Shown here in pieces: positions 40,964 to 50,222 of a DNA stretch of 64,000 nt. The stretch lies in NCBI RefSeq assembly GCF_001954195.1, contig NZ_MBES01000078.1, positions 161,875 through 225,874 of the forward strand, in the 5' to 3' direction. The DNA comes from Mycobacterium sp. IS-1264 (GTDB taxonomy: Bacteria; Actinomycetota; Actinomycetes; Mycobacteriales; Mycobacteriaceae). Below the pieces are notes generated by a model, which saw only the letters and a program-made list of their open reading frames with translations, searched no databases and was not told the origin of the DNA. A program made the translations under genes and the position numbers. Position 1 is the stretch's first letter; the number at the start of each line of letters is the position of its first letter.

Positions 40964-42220
40964 ATGTCGGCAAGCGCCGCAGGCCTCTGCGAATTCATCG
41001 ACGCCTCTCCGTCGCCGTTTCATGTTTGCGCCACGGTGGCCGGACGGCTGGTCGACGCCGGATACACCGAACTGAGCGAAGCCGACAGCTGGCCCGCGCA
41101 GCCCGGTCGCTACTTCATCGTCCGCGCCGGCTCGCTAGCCGCCTGGAACTCGGCCGGCGCCGACGGGCCGTTTCGGATCGTTGGCGCCCACACCGACAGC
41201 CCGAACCTACGGGTCAAGCAGCATCCGGATCGCGTGGTCGCCGGCTGGCGGGTGGTGGCGCTGGAGCCGTACGGGGGCGCGTGGCTCAATTCCTGGCTGG
41301 ACCGAGACCTGGGCATCAGCGGGCGGTTGTCGGTCCGCGACGGCGACCGGGCCGTGCAGCGGCTGGTGCGGATCGACGATCCGATCCTGCGGGTGCCGCA
41401 GCTGGCCATCCACCTGGCCGAGGACCGCAAGTCGCTCACGCTGGACCCGCAACGACACGTCAACGCGGTATGGGGAGTCGGCGACGGCGCCGCGTCCTTC
41501 GTCGATTACGTCGCCGACCGCTCGGGGGTGGCTGCGGTCGACGTGCTGTCGGCCGACCTGATGACGCACGATCTGACCCCGTCCGCGGTCATCGGCGCGG
41601 ATGGTGACCTGGTGAGCGCGCCGCGGCTGGACAACCAGGCCAGTTGCTATGCGGGAGTGGAGGCCCTGCTGGCCGCGGAGCCGCGCGGTTTCCTCCCGGT
41701 GCTGGTGCTCTTCGACCACGAGGAGGTCGGTTCGTCCTCCGACCGCGGCGCACAATCCAACCTGCTGAGCACCGTCCTGGAACGGATCGTGCTCGCCGCC
41801 GGTGGCGGGCGGGAAGATTACTTGCGGCGCCTGCCGGCGTCGCTGCTGGCCTCGGCGGACATGGCACACGCCACCCACCCCAACTACCCGGAGCGGCACG
41901 AGCCGGGGCATCCGATCGACGTCAACGGTGGACCGGTGCTCAAAGTGCATCCCAACCTGCGCTACGCCACCGACGGACGCACGGCCGCGGTGTTCGCACT
42001 GGCTTGCCGGCAGGCCGGTGTGGGGCTGCAGCGCTACGAGCACCGCGCCGACCTGCCGTGCGGGTCGACCATCGGGCCGCTGGCGTCGGCGCGGACCGGC
42101 ATCCCCACCGTCGACGTCGGCGCTGCCCAGCTCGCGATGCACTCGGCGCGCGAGTTGATGGGGGCGCAGGACGTGGCCGCGTATTCGGCCGCACTGCAAG
42201 CGTTTTTGTCGCCGCGCTGA
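40964..42220 (+). CDS. pepC: M18-family aminopeptidase
   Basis: A 418-residue zinc aminopeptidase (aspartyl-type dodecameric M18 family). Metal ligands lie in 'IVGAHTDSPNLRVK' (residues about 70), 'LFDHEEVGSSS' (about 252, with the catalytic glutamates) and 'ASADMAHATHPNY' (about 305). The start at 40964 gives MSASAAGLCEFIDASPSPFH, matching the PepC N-terminus as I recall it; upstream ATGs at 40952 and 40955 are also possible, and the first of these overlaps the divergent DyP start codon. It corresponds to Rv0800. Confidence 0.92.
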   Translation: MSASAAGLCEFIDASPSPFHVCATVAGRLVDAGYTELSEADSWPAQPGRYFIVRAGSLAAWNSAGADGPFRIVGAHTDSPNLRVKQHPDRVVAGWRVVALEPYGGAWLNSWLDRDLGISGRLSVRDGDRAVQRLVRIDDPILRVPQLAIHLAEDRKSLTLDPQRHVNAVWGVGDGAASFVDYVADRSGVAAVDVLSADLMTHDLTPSAVIGADGDLVSAPRLDNQASCYAGVEALLAAEPRGFLPVLVLFDHEEVGSSSDRGAQSNLLSTVLERIVLAAGGGREDYLRRLPASLLASADMAHATHPNYPERHEPGHPIDVNGGPVLKVHPNLRYATDGRTAAVFALACRQAGVGLQRYEHRADLPCGSTIGPLASARTGIPTVDVGAAQLAMHSARELMGAQDVAAYSAALQAFLSPR

Positions 42221-42234
42221 CCTACGATCCGGGC

Positions 42235-42591
42235 ATGACCTTCAACGTAGAAATGGTCACCTTCGACTGCGGCGACCCCGCGAGCCTGGCCGGCTGGTGG
42301 GCCGAGCAGTTCGGTGGCAAGACACACGTCATCCTCGCCGACGAGTTCACCGCCGTGACCTTCCCCGAAGGGCTGCGGCTCGGGTTCCAGAAAGTGCCCG
42401 ATCCCACCCCGGGAAAGAACCGGGTGCACCTCGATTTGAGTGCGGGCGACATCGACGCCGAGGTGTCGCGGCTGACGGCCGCCGGGGCCAAGGAGGTCGG
42501 CCGGCACAACTTCGGCGAGAACTTCCGCTGGGTGGTGCTGGCCGACCCCGAGGGCAACGTGTTCTGCATCGTCGGCAATCCCGCCCTCTAG
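42235..42591 (+). CDS. VOC (glyoxalase-like) family protein
   Basis: A 118-residue vicinal-oxygen-chelate protein beginning MTFNVEMVTFDCGDPASLAGWWAEQFGG and ending 'WVVLADPEGNVFCIVG', the single-chain glyoxalase-like pattern. It is 14 bp downstream of pepC and probably co-transcribed. It corresponds to Rv0801. Function unknown; binding of a small organic ligand is the family expectation. Confidence 0.86.
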   Translation: MTFNVEMVTFDCGDPASLAGWWAEQFGGKTHVILADEFTAVTFPEGLRLGFQKVPDPTPGKNRVHLDLSAGDIDAEVSRLTAAGAKEVGRHNFGENFRWVVLADPEGNVFCIVGNPAL

Positions 42592-42606
42592 GCGGGCCGC
42601 CGCGCG

Positions 42607-43005
42607 TCAGCGCTGATCGAGGAAGAGCGGGTCGTAGCGGATGACGTTCTCCACGACCAACCCGTCGCGGCTGCGGACCCGGTCGAGGCCGCGAATCCGG
42701 AACGGTCCGGCGGGGCCGGTGCCCTCACCGACGTAGTGCAAGTACACCAGTTCCTCGCCCTCGGTGGGACCGGGAACGGTTGCGCTGTCGACTAATTCGA
42801 GGCGCAGATCCGGTGCGGCGTCCAGTATTTCGGCGATCTTCGCCGTGTACGCCTCGACTCCCCGCACCGGCTCCGGGTCACCCGGCCAGTAGCCGACGAT
42901 GTCGTCGGCCAGAATGTCGAAGCCGCGCGACATGGTGGGCGCGGCCCAGTACGCGGCCCACAGCTCCGCACTGAACTTCGGGGCAGTGGTCTTGACGTCG
43001 GTCAT
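42607..43005 (-). CDS. SnoaL/NTF2-like family protein
   Basis: A 132-residue NTF2-like cone-fold protein ('FDILADDIVGYWPGDPEPVRGVEAYTAKIAEILDAAPDLRLEL...', then 'VYLHYVGEGTGPAGPFRIRGLDRVRSRDGLVVENVIRYDP'). An AGGGAGG ribosome binding site precedes the ATG. It is divergent from the XRE regulator at 43130, and an imperfect palindrome lies 19 bp upstream of its start. MmyB-like regulators commonly sit next to the SnoaL or oxidoreductase gene they control, so it is the likely target. Substrate unknown. Confidence 0.82.
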   Translation of the reverse strand: MTDVKTTAPKFSAELWAAYWAAPTMSRGFDILADDIVGYWPGDPEPVRGVEAYTAKIAEILDAAPDLRLELVDSATVPGPTEGEELVYLHYVGEGTGPAGPFRIRGLDRVRSRDGLVVENVIRYDPLFLDQR

Positions 43006-43023
43006 GGTTCCTCCCTGGGTAAG

Positions 43024-43040
43024 GCGCTTCGATCGAGCGC
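43024..43040. promoter_or_regulatory. Near-palindrome between SnoaL-like gene and XRE regulator
   Basis: GCGCTTCGATCGAGCGC is almost symmetric around CGATCG and lies 19 bp upstream of the SnoaL-like start. Candidate binding site of the adjacent XRE regulator. Confidence 0.35.
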
Positions 43041-43129
43041 GTTAGGGCAAGCGTGTCCGTCGCCGTGCGGCGGCACAATTACCTCGGAGGTCATCGCCGC
43101 GGTGCGCGCGACGTGGTTACCGTTGCTTC

Positions 43130-43915
43130 GTGAGCGATGCCGCGGTGGGTGTCCTGTTGCGCGAATGGCGGGCTCGCCGTCGGGTGAGTCAGCTCGACCT
43201 GTCGCTCAGCGTGGGTGTGTCGGCGCGGCATCTGAGCTTCATCGAGACCGGGCGTTCGCGGCCCAGTCCCGAGATGGTGCTCGCGCTCGCCGAGGGCCTC
43301 GACGTTCCGTTGCGGGAGCGCAACTCGCTGCTGCTCGCAGCCGGGTTTGCGCCGCGCTACCAGTCGCGCCCGCTCGAGGATGCCGCGCTGTCCCCGGCCC
43401 GCGATGCCATCCAGCGCCTGCTCGACGCGCACGACCCCTACCCGGGCATCGTCATCGACCGGTGCTGGAACATCGTCGGGACCAATGCGGCGGCGTCCGC
43501 GCTGACCGCCGGTCTGCCCGAGCATCTGCTCGGCCCGCCGCCCAACGTGTACCGGCTGTGCCTGCATCCCGACGGCCTCGCCCCGCGGACCCTGAATTTC
43601 GACGAATGGGCGGGCTATCTGCTGAGTCAGCTCCGGCGCACGATCGCGCTCACCGGCGACCCGGTGTTGCTGGCGATCGACGAGGAGGTGCGCGGCTACC
43701 CGGGAGTCGCGGCCGCCGCGGCCGCGCGGGGCATGCCCGCCGACAACGCCTCGCTGCTGATTCCTTTGGTGCTCGACGCCGGCGGCGGGAAGCGGCTGTC
43801 GATGTTCACGACGCTCACGACGTTCGGAACCCCGCTCGACGTCACCCTCGCCGAGCTCGCCGTCGAACTGTTCTACCCGGCGGACACGGAAAGCGCGCGC
43901 ATGCTCCGCGGGTAG
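43130..43915 (+). CDS. XRE-family HTH regulator with MmyB-like ligand domain
   Basis: A 261-residue regulator. The lambda-repressor-type HTH is at residues about 8-62 ('LLREWRARRRVSQLDLSLSVGVSARHLSFIETGRSRPSPEMVLALAEGLDVPLRERNSLLLAAGF') and the MmyB-like PAS-type ligand domain runs from about 85 ('IQRLLDAHDPYPGIVIDRCWNIVGTNAAA') to the end ('FGTPLDVTLAELAVELFYPADTESARMLR'). Known MmyB-like proteins bind fatty acids. GTG start. It is divergent from the SnoaL-like gene. Confidence 0.9.
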   Translation: MSDAAVGVLLREWRARRRVSQLDLSLSVGVSARHLSFIETGRSRPSPEMVLALAEGLDVPLRERNSLLLAAGFAPRYQSRPLEDAALSPARDAIQRLLDAHDPYPGIVIDRCWNIVGTNAAASALTAGLPEHLLGPPPNVYRLCLHPDGLAPRTLNFDEWAGYLLSQLRRTIALTGDPVLLAIDEEVRGYPGVAAAAAARGMPADNASLLIPLVLDAGGGKRLSMFTTLTTFGTPLDVTLAELAVELFYPADTESARMLRG

Positions 43916-43935
43916 CACGCACGCGGCTCGCTGGC

Positions 43936-44157
43936 CTACAAACGCTTGGCGAGCAGGTGCTCGGCCATCTCGGCGCCCTTGCGGCTATCCGATTGCGCCT
44001 TGCGGAAAAGGTCGGCGACTTCGTCGTCGCCGTCGCGTTCCGCATCCTGAATGTAGGTTTCCAGCCGCAGTGCGTTGTCGAGGCACTTCTCGGTGTACCA
44101 AATGAGGTTGTAGTTCTTGTCTTTGGTGCCGGTGACGTTTCCCGTTTCGGCGGTCAT
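43936..44157 (-). CDS. Small conserved mycobacterial protein of unknown function
   Basis: A 73-residue acidic, helix-rich protein ('KNYNLIWYTEKCLDNALRLETYIQDAERDGDDEVADLFRKAQSDSRKGAEMAEHLLAKRL') that is predicted to form a helical hairpin. ATG at 44157 was chosen because AGGGAGGAAC lies at 5-7 nt; the next ATG upstream (44178) has no site. It sits between the XRE regulator gene (convergent) and purL (divergent). It does not resemble an enzyme. I cannot assign a function. Confidence 0.8.
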   Translation of the reverse strand: MTAETGNVTGTKDKNYNLIWYTEKCLDNALRLETYIQDAERDGDDEVADLFRKAQSDSRKGAEMAEHLLAKRL

Positions 44158-44252
44158 CTCGTTCCTCCCTGTCGTCACTTGCCGGACGACAGTCGGCTAC
44201 CCCCCGATTCGGGGCACAAACGCACGTCGCGGCGTCGGAGGCGGGGCCACCC

Positions 44253-44258
44253 TAGACT
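44253..44258 (+). promoter_or_regulatory. Leaderless -10 element of purL
   Basis: TAGACT (TANNNT) ends 6 nt before the purL GTG, with no Shine-Dalgarno sequence; leaderless transcript predicted. Confidence 0.5.
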
Positions 44259-44264
44259 GTCTGC

Positions 44265-46574
44265 GTGACCGTCTCCGGAACCGGCGAGCGCGTCCAGGTG
44301 ATCGATACCGTCGAGCACGCCGCGACCACTCCCGACCAGCCGCAACCCTTTCGCGAGCTCGGCCTCAAAGACGACGAGTACCAGCGGATACGCGAGATCC
44401 TGGGCCGCCGGCCCACCGACACCGAGCTGGCGATGTACTCGGTGATGTGGAGCGAGCACTGCTCGTATAAGTCCTCCAAAGTTCACCTGCGCTACTTCGG
44501 TGAGACCACGACCGACGAGATGCGCGCCGGCATGCTGGCAGGGATCGGCGAGAACGCCGGGGTCGTCGATATCGGCGACGGCTGGGCGGTGACCTTCAAG
44601 GTGGAATCGCACAACCACCCGTCGTACGTGGAGCCCTACCAGGGCGCCGCCACCGGCGTCGGGGGCATCGTGCGCGACATCATGGCCATGGGCGCGCGGC
44701 CCGTTGCGGTGATGGATCAGCTTCGCTTCGGTGCGGCCGACGCGCCCGACACCCGCCGCGTGCTCGACGGCGTGGTTCGCGGCATCGGTGGTTACGGAAA
44801 CTCGTTGGGACTGCCCAACATCGGCGGCGAGACCGTGTTCGACGCCTCGTATGCGGGCAACCCGCTGGTCAACGCGCTGTGTGTCGGCGCGCTGCGCAAG
44901 GAGGATCTCCACCTTGCCTTCGCGTCCGGAACCGGAAACAAAATCATCCTGTTCGGCGCGCGCACCGGCCTCGACGGCATCGGCGGCGTGTCGGTGTTGG
45001 CTTCGGAGACCTTCGGCGGCGACGAGGGCGGAGGCCCCGGCCGCAAGAAGCTGCCCTCGGTGCAGGTGGGCGACCCGTTCACCGAGAAGGTGCTCATCGA
45101 ATGCTGCCTCGAGCTGTACGCGGGCGGGTTGGTGATCGGCATCCAAGACCTCGGCGGGGCCGGATTGTCCTGCGCCACATCGGAACTCGCGTCGGCAGGC
45201 GACGGCGGCATGCGGGTCGAGCTGGACAACGTGCCGCTGCGCGCCGCCAACATGACGCCCGCCGAGATCCTGTCCAGCGAATCGCAGGAGCGGATGTGCG
45301 CGGTGGTCGCGCCCGAGAATGTCGATGCCTTCCTCGCGGTCTGCCGCAAATGGGAGGTGCTGGCCACCGTCATCGGCGAGGTCACCGACGGCGACCGGCT
45401 GCAGATCACCTGGCACGGCGAGACGGTCGTCGACGTGCCACCGCGCACCGTCGCCCACGAAGGTCCGGTGTATCAGCGCCCGGTCGCCCGCCCCGAATCG
45501 CAGGACGCCTTGAATGCCGACACCTCGAGCGGGCTGCCGCGGCCGGCAACCGGCGACGAGCTGCGCGCGACTTTGCTTGCGCTGCTGGGTAGCCCGCACC
45601 TGTGCAGCCGGGCGTTCATCACCGAGCAGTACGACCGCTATGTGCGGGGCAACACCGTGCTGGCCGAGCACGCCGACGGCGGCGTGCTGCGCATCGACGA
45701 GACGACAGGCCGCGGCATCGCGGTGTCGACCGACGCGTCGGGGCGCTACACGCTGCTGGATCCCTACGTCGGCGCCCAGCTGGCGCTGGCCGAGGCGTAC
45801 CGCAACGTCGCGGTCACCGGTGCGACGCCGGTCGCGGTGACCAACTGCCTCAACTTCGGTTCACCCGAGGACCCCGGCGTGATGTGGCAATTCGCCCAGG
45901 CGGTGCGGGGTCTGGCGGATGGCTGTGCGGCCCTGGGGATTCCGGTCACCGGCGGCAACGTGAGCTTCTACAACCAGACCGGGACGGCGGCAATCCTGCC
46001 CACGCCGGTCGTCGGGGTGCTGGGTGTCTTAGATGACGTGAGCCGACGTCTCCACACGTCTTTCGGCAGCGAACCGGGGGAGACCCTGCTGCTGCTGGGC
46101 GACACGCGCGACGAATTCGACGGTTCGATCTGGGCGCAGGTGACGGCCAACCATCTCGGCGGGCGGCCGCCGGCGGTTGACCTGGCGCGCGAGAAGCTAC
46201 TGGCCGAGGTGCTGAGCTCGGCGTCGCGGGACGGGCTGGTGTCCGCCGCGCACGACCTGTCCGAGGGCGGCCTGGCGCAGGCCATCGTCGAATCGGCCCT
46301 GGCCGGTGAAACCGGTTGCCGCATAGTACTTCCCGAGGGCGCCGATCCGTTCGTCGCGTTGTTTTCCGAATCGGCCGGCCGGGCGCTGGTGGCCGTGCCG
46401 CGAACCGAGGAGAGCCGATTCCGGTCGATGTGTGAGGTGCGGGGACTGCCCGCCGTCCGCATCGGCGTCGTCGATCAGGCCTCGGATTCCGTGGAGGTGC
46501 AGGGGCTGTTCACGGTCTCGCTGGCGGAACTGCGCGAGACCTCCGAGTCGGTGTTGCCGCGATTCTTCGGATAA
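44265..46574 (+). CDS. purL: Phosphoribosylformylglycinamidine synthase II (catalytic subunit PurL)
   Basis: A 769-residue ATP-dependent enzyme that aminates FGAR to FGAM, using ammonia from PurQ. It has two repeated AIRS-type domains; the signature 'VTFKVESHNHPSYVEPYQGAATGVGGIVRDIMAMGARPVAVMD' (about residues 105-150) and 'AHDLSEGGLAQAIVES' near 660 are family landmarks. It is the short PurL form that needs PurS and PurQ (encoded at 21.6-22.5 kb). GTG start after a TAGACT -10 by 6 nt. Genes of M. tuberculosis Rv0804-Rv0806c that I would expect next are absent; the SCP-like gene follows 56 bp later. Confidence 0.97.
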   Translation: MTVSGTGERVQVIDTVEHAATTPDQPQPFRELGLKDDEYQRIREILGRRPTDTELAMYSVMWSEHCSYKSSKVHLRYFGETTTDEMRAGMLAGIGENAGVVDIGDGWAVTFKVESHNHPSYVEPYQGAATGVGGIVRDIMAMGARPVAVMDQLRFGAADAPDTRRVLDGVVRGIGGYGNSLGLPNIGGETVFDASYAGNPLVNALCVGALRKEDLHLAFASGTGNKIILFGARTGLDGIGGVSVLASETFGGDEGGGPGRKKLPSVQVGDPFTEKVLIECCLELYAGGLVIGIQDLGGAGLSCATSELASAGDGGMRVELDNVPLRAANMTPAEILSSESQERMCAVVAPENVDAFLAVCRKWEVLATVIGEVTDGDRLQITWHGETVVDVPPRTVAHEGPVYQRPVARPESQDALNADTSSGLPRPATGDELRATLLALLGSPHLCSRAFITEQYDRYVRGNTVLAEHADGGVLRIDETTGRGIAVSTDASGRYTLLDPYVGAQLALAEAYRNVAVTGATPVAVTNCLNFGSPEDPGVMWQFAQAVRGLADGCAALGIPVTGGNVSFYNQTGTAAILPTPVVGVLGVLDDVSRRLHTSFGSEPGETLLLLGDTRDEFDGSIWAQVTANHLGGRPPAVDLAREKLLAEVLSSASRDGLVSAAHDLSEGGLAQAIVESALAGETGCRIVLPEGADPFVALFSESAGRALVAVPRTEESRFRSMCEVRGLPAVRIGVVDQASDSVEVQGLFTVSLAELRETSESVLPRFFG

Positions 46575-46630
46575 CGCGTCAAACCCACGCTCGGCGCGAA
46601 GGATCTGGGGGCTTGATGGCACCCTGAGGT

Positions 46631-47020
46631 ATGGCCGTCCGTCAGAAAGTCGATCCGGCCAAGACCCGGCAGGCCGTGTTGGCCGTCGTCGAGTGGTTGC
46701 GCGACGAAACCCGTCCGGCGCCCGACCGCGATGCCCTGGCGACCGCGGTGCGCCTCACCGCACGCACCCTGGCCGCTGTGGCGCCCGGCGCCAGCGTCGA
46801 GGTCCGGATCCCGCCGTTCGTCGCGGTGCAGTGCGTCGCCGGGCCCAGGCACACCCGCGGCACCCCACCCAATGTGGTGGAGGCCGATCCACGGACATGG
46901 CTGCTGCTCGCCACCGGGATGGCGTCGCTGGCGCAGGCGAAGAGCGCCGGCACGCTGACGTTATCGGGCTCCCGGGCGGGTGAAATCGACCACTGGCTGC
47001 CCCTGATAGCTGTCGGCTGA
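46631..47020 (+). CDS. Sterol-carrier-protein-like family protein (Rv0807-like)
   Basis: A 129-residue protein of the bacterial SCP-orthologue family: 'DPAKTRQAVLAVVEWLRDETRPAPDRDALATAVRLTARTLAAVAPGASVEVRIPPFVAVQCV' with 'GTPPNVVEADPRTWLLLATG' and 'GTLTLSGSRAGEIDHWLPL'. Family knowledge assigns a lipid-binding SCP2-like fold without enzymatic activity. It lies between purL and purF on the same strand and is conserved there in M. tuberculosis as I recall (Rv0807). Confidence 0.87.
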   Translation: MAVRQKVDPAKTRQAVLAVVEWLRDETRPAPDRDALATAVRLTARTLAAVAPGASVEVRIPPFVAVQCVAGPRHTRGTPPNVVEADPRTWLLLATGMASLAQAKSAGTLTLSGSRAGEIDHWLPLIAVG

Positions 47021-47042
47021 ACATCACCCTGAACTGCAGGTT

Positions 47043-47048
47043 TAGACT
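47043..47048 (+). promoter_or_regulatory. -10 element ahead of the purF leader ORF
   Basis: TAGACT, identical to the purL -10 hexamer, ends 5 nt before an ATG at 47054. Predicted transcript start is at or next to that ATG. Confidence 0.45.
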
Positions 47049-47053
47049 TAAAC

Positions 47054-47161
47054 ATGCATATTTCGGTGCCCAACACGCGTGCTGAATTCGTCGCTGAGGC
47101 CACCGTGCCCGTAGACTCCGTTACGTCACCAACCGTTCCCCAGGGAGCCGCCAACCCGTGA
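47054..47161 (+). CDS. Candidate leaderless upstream ORF overlapping purF (35 aa)
   Basis: An ATG 5 nt after the TAGACT element opens a 35-codon frame (MHISVPNTRAEFV...AANP) whose TGA overlaps the purF GTG as GTGA. This is the classic arrangement for translational coupling, and no Shine-Dalgarno sequence is needed if the transcript is leaderless. The peptide shows no known motif and no homopolymeric codon run. It could be a regulatory leader peptide or chance; codon use alone cannot decide. Confidence 0.4.
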   Translation: MHISVPNTRAEFVAEATVPVDSVTSPTVPQGAANP

Positions 47162-48693
47162 CCGTCCAGGAACCCCAGCAGGACCTGAACTCGCCCCGTG
47201 AAGAGTGCGGCGTATTCGGGGTCTGGGCCCCCGGTGAAGAAGTCGCCAAGCTCACGTACTACGGCTTGTACGCGCTGCAACATCGCGGCCAGGAGGCCGC
47301 GGGCATCGCAGTCGCCGACGGTTCGCAGGTGCTGGTGTTCAAAGACCTCGGCCTGGTCAGTCAGGTGTTCGACGAGCAGACGCTGGGCGCCATGCAAGGC
47401 CACGTCGCCATCGGGCACTGCCGCTACTCCACCACGGGCGACACCACGTGGGAAAACGCCCAGCCCGTGTTCCGCAACACCGCGGCGGGCACCGGAGTTG
47501 CTTTGGGGCACAACGGAAATCTGGTCAACACCGCTGAGCTTGCGGCCCGCGCCCGCGATGCCGGGCTGATCGCCAAGCGCTGCCCCGCGCCGGCGACCAC
47601 CGACTCGGACATCCTGGGCGCGCTGCTGGCCCACGGTGCGGCCGATTCCACGCTGGAACAGGCGGCGCTGGAACTGCTGCCGACCGTGCGCGGCGCATTC
47701 TGCCTGACGTTCATGGACGAGAACACGCTGTATGCGTGCCGCGACCCCTACGGGGTGCGCCCGCTGTCGCTCGGACGGCTGGATCGCGGCTGGGTGGTGG
47801 CCTCCGAAACCGCTGCGCTCGACATCGTCGGTGCCTCGTTCGTGCGCGACATCGAACCGGGTGAACTGCTGGCCATCGACGCCGACGGGGTGCGCTCCAC
47901 TCGTTTCGCCAACCCCACGCCCAAGGGCTGCGTGTTCGAGTACGTCTACCTCGCGCGTCCGGACAGCACGATCGCCGGCCGGTCCGTGCACGCCACCCGC
48001 GTCGAGATCGGGCGCCGGCTGGCCCGCGAATGCCCGGTCGAGGCCGACCTGGTGATCGGTGTGCCGGAATCCGGCACGCCCGCCGCGGTGGGATACGCGC
48101 AGGAGTCCGGCATCCCGTATGGCCAGGGCCTGATGAAGAACGCCTATGTCGGGCGCACCTTCATCCAGCCGTCGCAGACCATCCGCCAGCTCGGCATCCG
48201 GCTGAAGCTCAACCCGCTCCGGGAGGTGATCCGCGGCAAGCGGCTCATCGTCGTCGACGACTCGATCGTTCGGGGTAACACGCAGCGCGCCTTGCTGCGA
48301 ATGCTGCGCGAGGCCGGTGCCGTCGAGGTCCACGTGCGCATCGCCTCGCCGCCGGTGAAGTGGCCGTGCTTCTACGGCATCGACTTCCCGTCACCGGCGG
48401 AGCTGATCGCCAACGCCGTCGAGGACGAGGCGGAAATGCTCGAAGCGGTGCGGCACGCGATCGGGGCGGACACCCTCGGCTACGTCTCGCTGCGGGGCAT
48501 GGTCGCGGCTTCCGAGCAGCCGGCCTCGCGGCTGTGTACCGCTTGCTTCGACGGCAAGTATCCGATCGAACTGCCCAGCGAAACCGCGCTCGGCAAGAAC
48601 GTCATCGAGCACATGCTCGCCAACGCGGCGCGGGGGTCCGGGCTCGACGATCTGGCGCCCGGCGACGTACCCGAACTACCGGTCGCGCACTGA
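47158..48693 (+). CDS. purF: Amidophosphoribosyltransferase
   Basis: First committed step of purine synthesis: PRPP plus glutamine to phosphoribosylamine. At 511 residues it has a short propeptide and then the N-terminal nucleophile cysteine in 'EECGVFGVWAPGEEV' (about residue 17), the glutaminase domain ('LYALQHRGQEAAGI', 'GHCRYSTTG', 'LGHNGNLVN'), and a phosphoribosyltransferase domain with the PRPP loop 'RLIVVDDSIVRGNTQ'. C-terminal cysteines ('RLCTACFDGKYPIELP') suit the [4Fe-4S] form seen in Bacillus. GTG start overlapping an upstream small ORF. Confidence 0.97.
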   Translation: MTVQEPQQDLNSPREECGVFGVWAPGEEVAKLTYYGLYALQHRGQEAAGIAVADGSQVLVFKDLGLVSQVFDEQTLGAMQGHVAIGHCRYSTTGDTTWENAQPVFRNTAAGTGVALGHNGNLVNTAELAARARDAGLIAKRCPAPATTDSDILGALLAHGAADSTLEQAALELLPTVRGAFCLTFMDENTLYACRDPYGVRPLSLGRLDRGWVVASETAALDIVGASFVRDIEPGELLAIDADGVRSTRFANPTPKGCVFEYVYLARPDSTIAGRSVHATRVEIGRRLARECPVEADLVIGVPESGTPAAVGYAQESGIPYGQGLMKNAYVGRTFIQPSQTIRQLGIRLKLNPLREVIRGKRLIVVDDSIVRGNTQRALLRMLREAGAVEVHVRIASPPVKWPCFYGIDFPSPAELIANAVEDEAEMLEAVRHAIGADTLGYVSLRGMVAASEQPASRLCTACFDGKYPIELPSETALGKNVIEHMLANAARGSGLDDLAPGDVPELPVAH

Positions 48694-48726
48694 CGACGTT
48701 TGATACCGGCGGGGAGCGCCGCCCGG

Positions 48727-48732
48727 TAGCCT
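48727..48732 (+). promoter_or_regulatory. Leaderless -10 element of purM
   Basis: TAGCCT (TANNNT) ends 8 nt before the purM ATG. It suggests purM has its own leaderless promoter although purF ends only 47 bp upstream. Confidence 0.45.
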
Positions 48733-48740
48733 TTATCGCG

Positions 48741-49835
<1,095 letters not shown>

Positions 49836-49889
49836 GGGACTACGACAAGCACGATGCCGACGCGAAACGCATCGGCATACAAGAGTGGT

Positions 49890-50075
49890 CTAGCGGCGCC
49901 AGTCGTCCTCGTGATCCCACGAGTCGTCAGCGGCCTCGCCGTTCGGCTCGTCGGAATCGTCTGCGCTCGTCCCTGACAGCTCGCGCTGGAGCCGCTGGAA
50001 GTCGGTCTGCGGGGAGCTGTACTTAAGTTCTCGAGCAACCTTGGTCTGCTTTGCCTTAGCCCGGCCGCGGCCCAT
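49890..50075 (-). CDS. DUF3073 family small protein
   Basis: A 61-residue protein starting MGRGRAKAKQTKVARELKYS, the strictly conserved start of the actinobacterial DUF3073 family, with a basic N-terminal half and an acidic C-terminal half ('DEPNGEAADDSWDHEDDWRR'). No function is known; the charge pattern suggests nucleic-acid or ribosome association. It corresponds to Rv0810c. Its mRNA leader can fold into a nested double stem (50093-50147). Confidence 0.92.
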   Translation of the reverse strand: MGRGRAKAKQTKVARELKYSSPQTDFQRLQRELSGTSADDSDEPNGEAADDSWDHEDDWRR

Positions 50076-50092
50076 GGGGGAACCCCCTCGCG

Positions 50093-50147
50093 CAATAACG
50101 GAGCGGCCTAACGAGTAGGCGGCTCCGATCTCTTGGTGTCGTTATTG
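50093..50147 (-). promoter_or_regulatory. Nested stem-loop in the DUF3073 leader
   Basis: An outer stem pairs CAATAACG (50093-50100) with CGTTATTG (50140-50147). An inner hairpin pairs 50100-50110 with 50116-50126 (11 bp with one mismatch, 5-nt loop). It begins 18 nt upstream of the DUF3073 ATG on the minus strand, so it could control translation or mRNA stability. Confidence 0.5.
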
Positions 50148-50162
50148 TCCTGCCGACAGTTT

Positions 50163-50177
50163 ACCGTGCCGCACGGT
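50163..50177 (-). terminator. Hairpin between ygfZ and DUF3073 genes
   Basis: ACCGTGCCGCACGGT is a 6-bp perfect stem with a 3-nt loop, followed on the minus strand by AAACTGTC. It lies 46 bp after the ygfZ stop and is a plausible intrinsic-type terminator, without a U-tract as is common in mycobacteria. Confidence 0.45.
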
Positions 50178-50222
50178 TGGGCGCCGGTGCCCCCTGCCCG
50201 CCGTGGCGGACCATATCGCCAA

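Noticed and set aside
40198..41607. Plus-strand 469-codon frame across DyP and pepC
   Set aside because: It runs antisense to DyP and then out of frame with pepC; no coherent protein.
44175..45671. Minus-strand 498-codon frame opposite purL
   Set aside because: Antisense shadow of purL; low-complexity R/H/G/V content.
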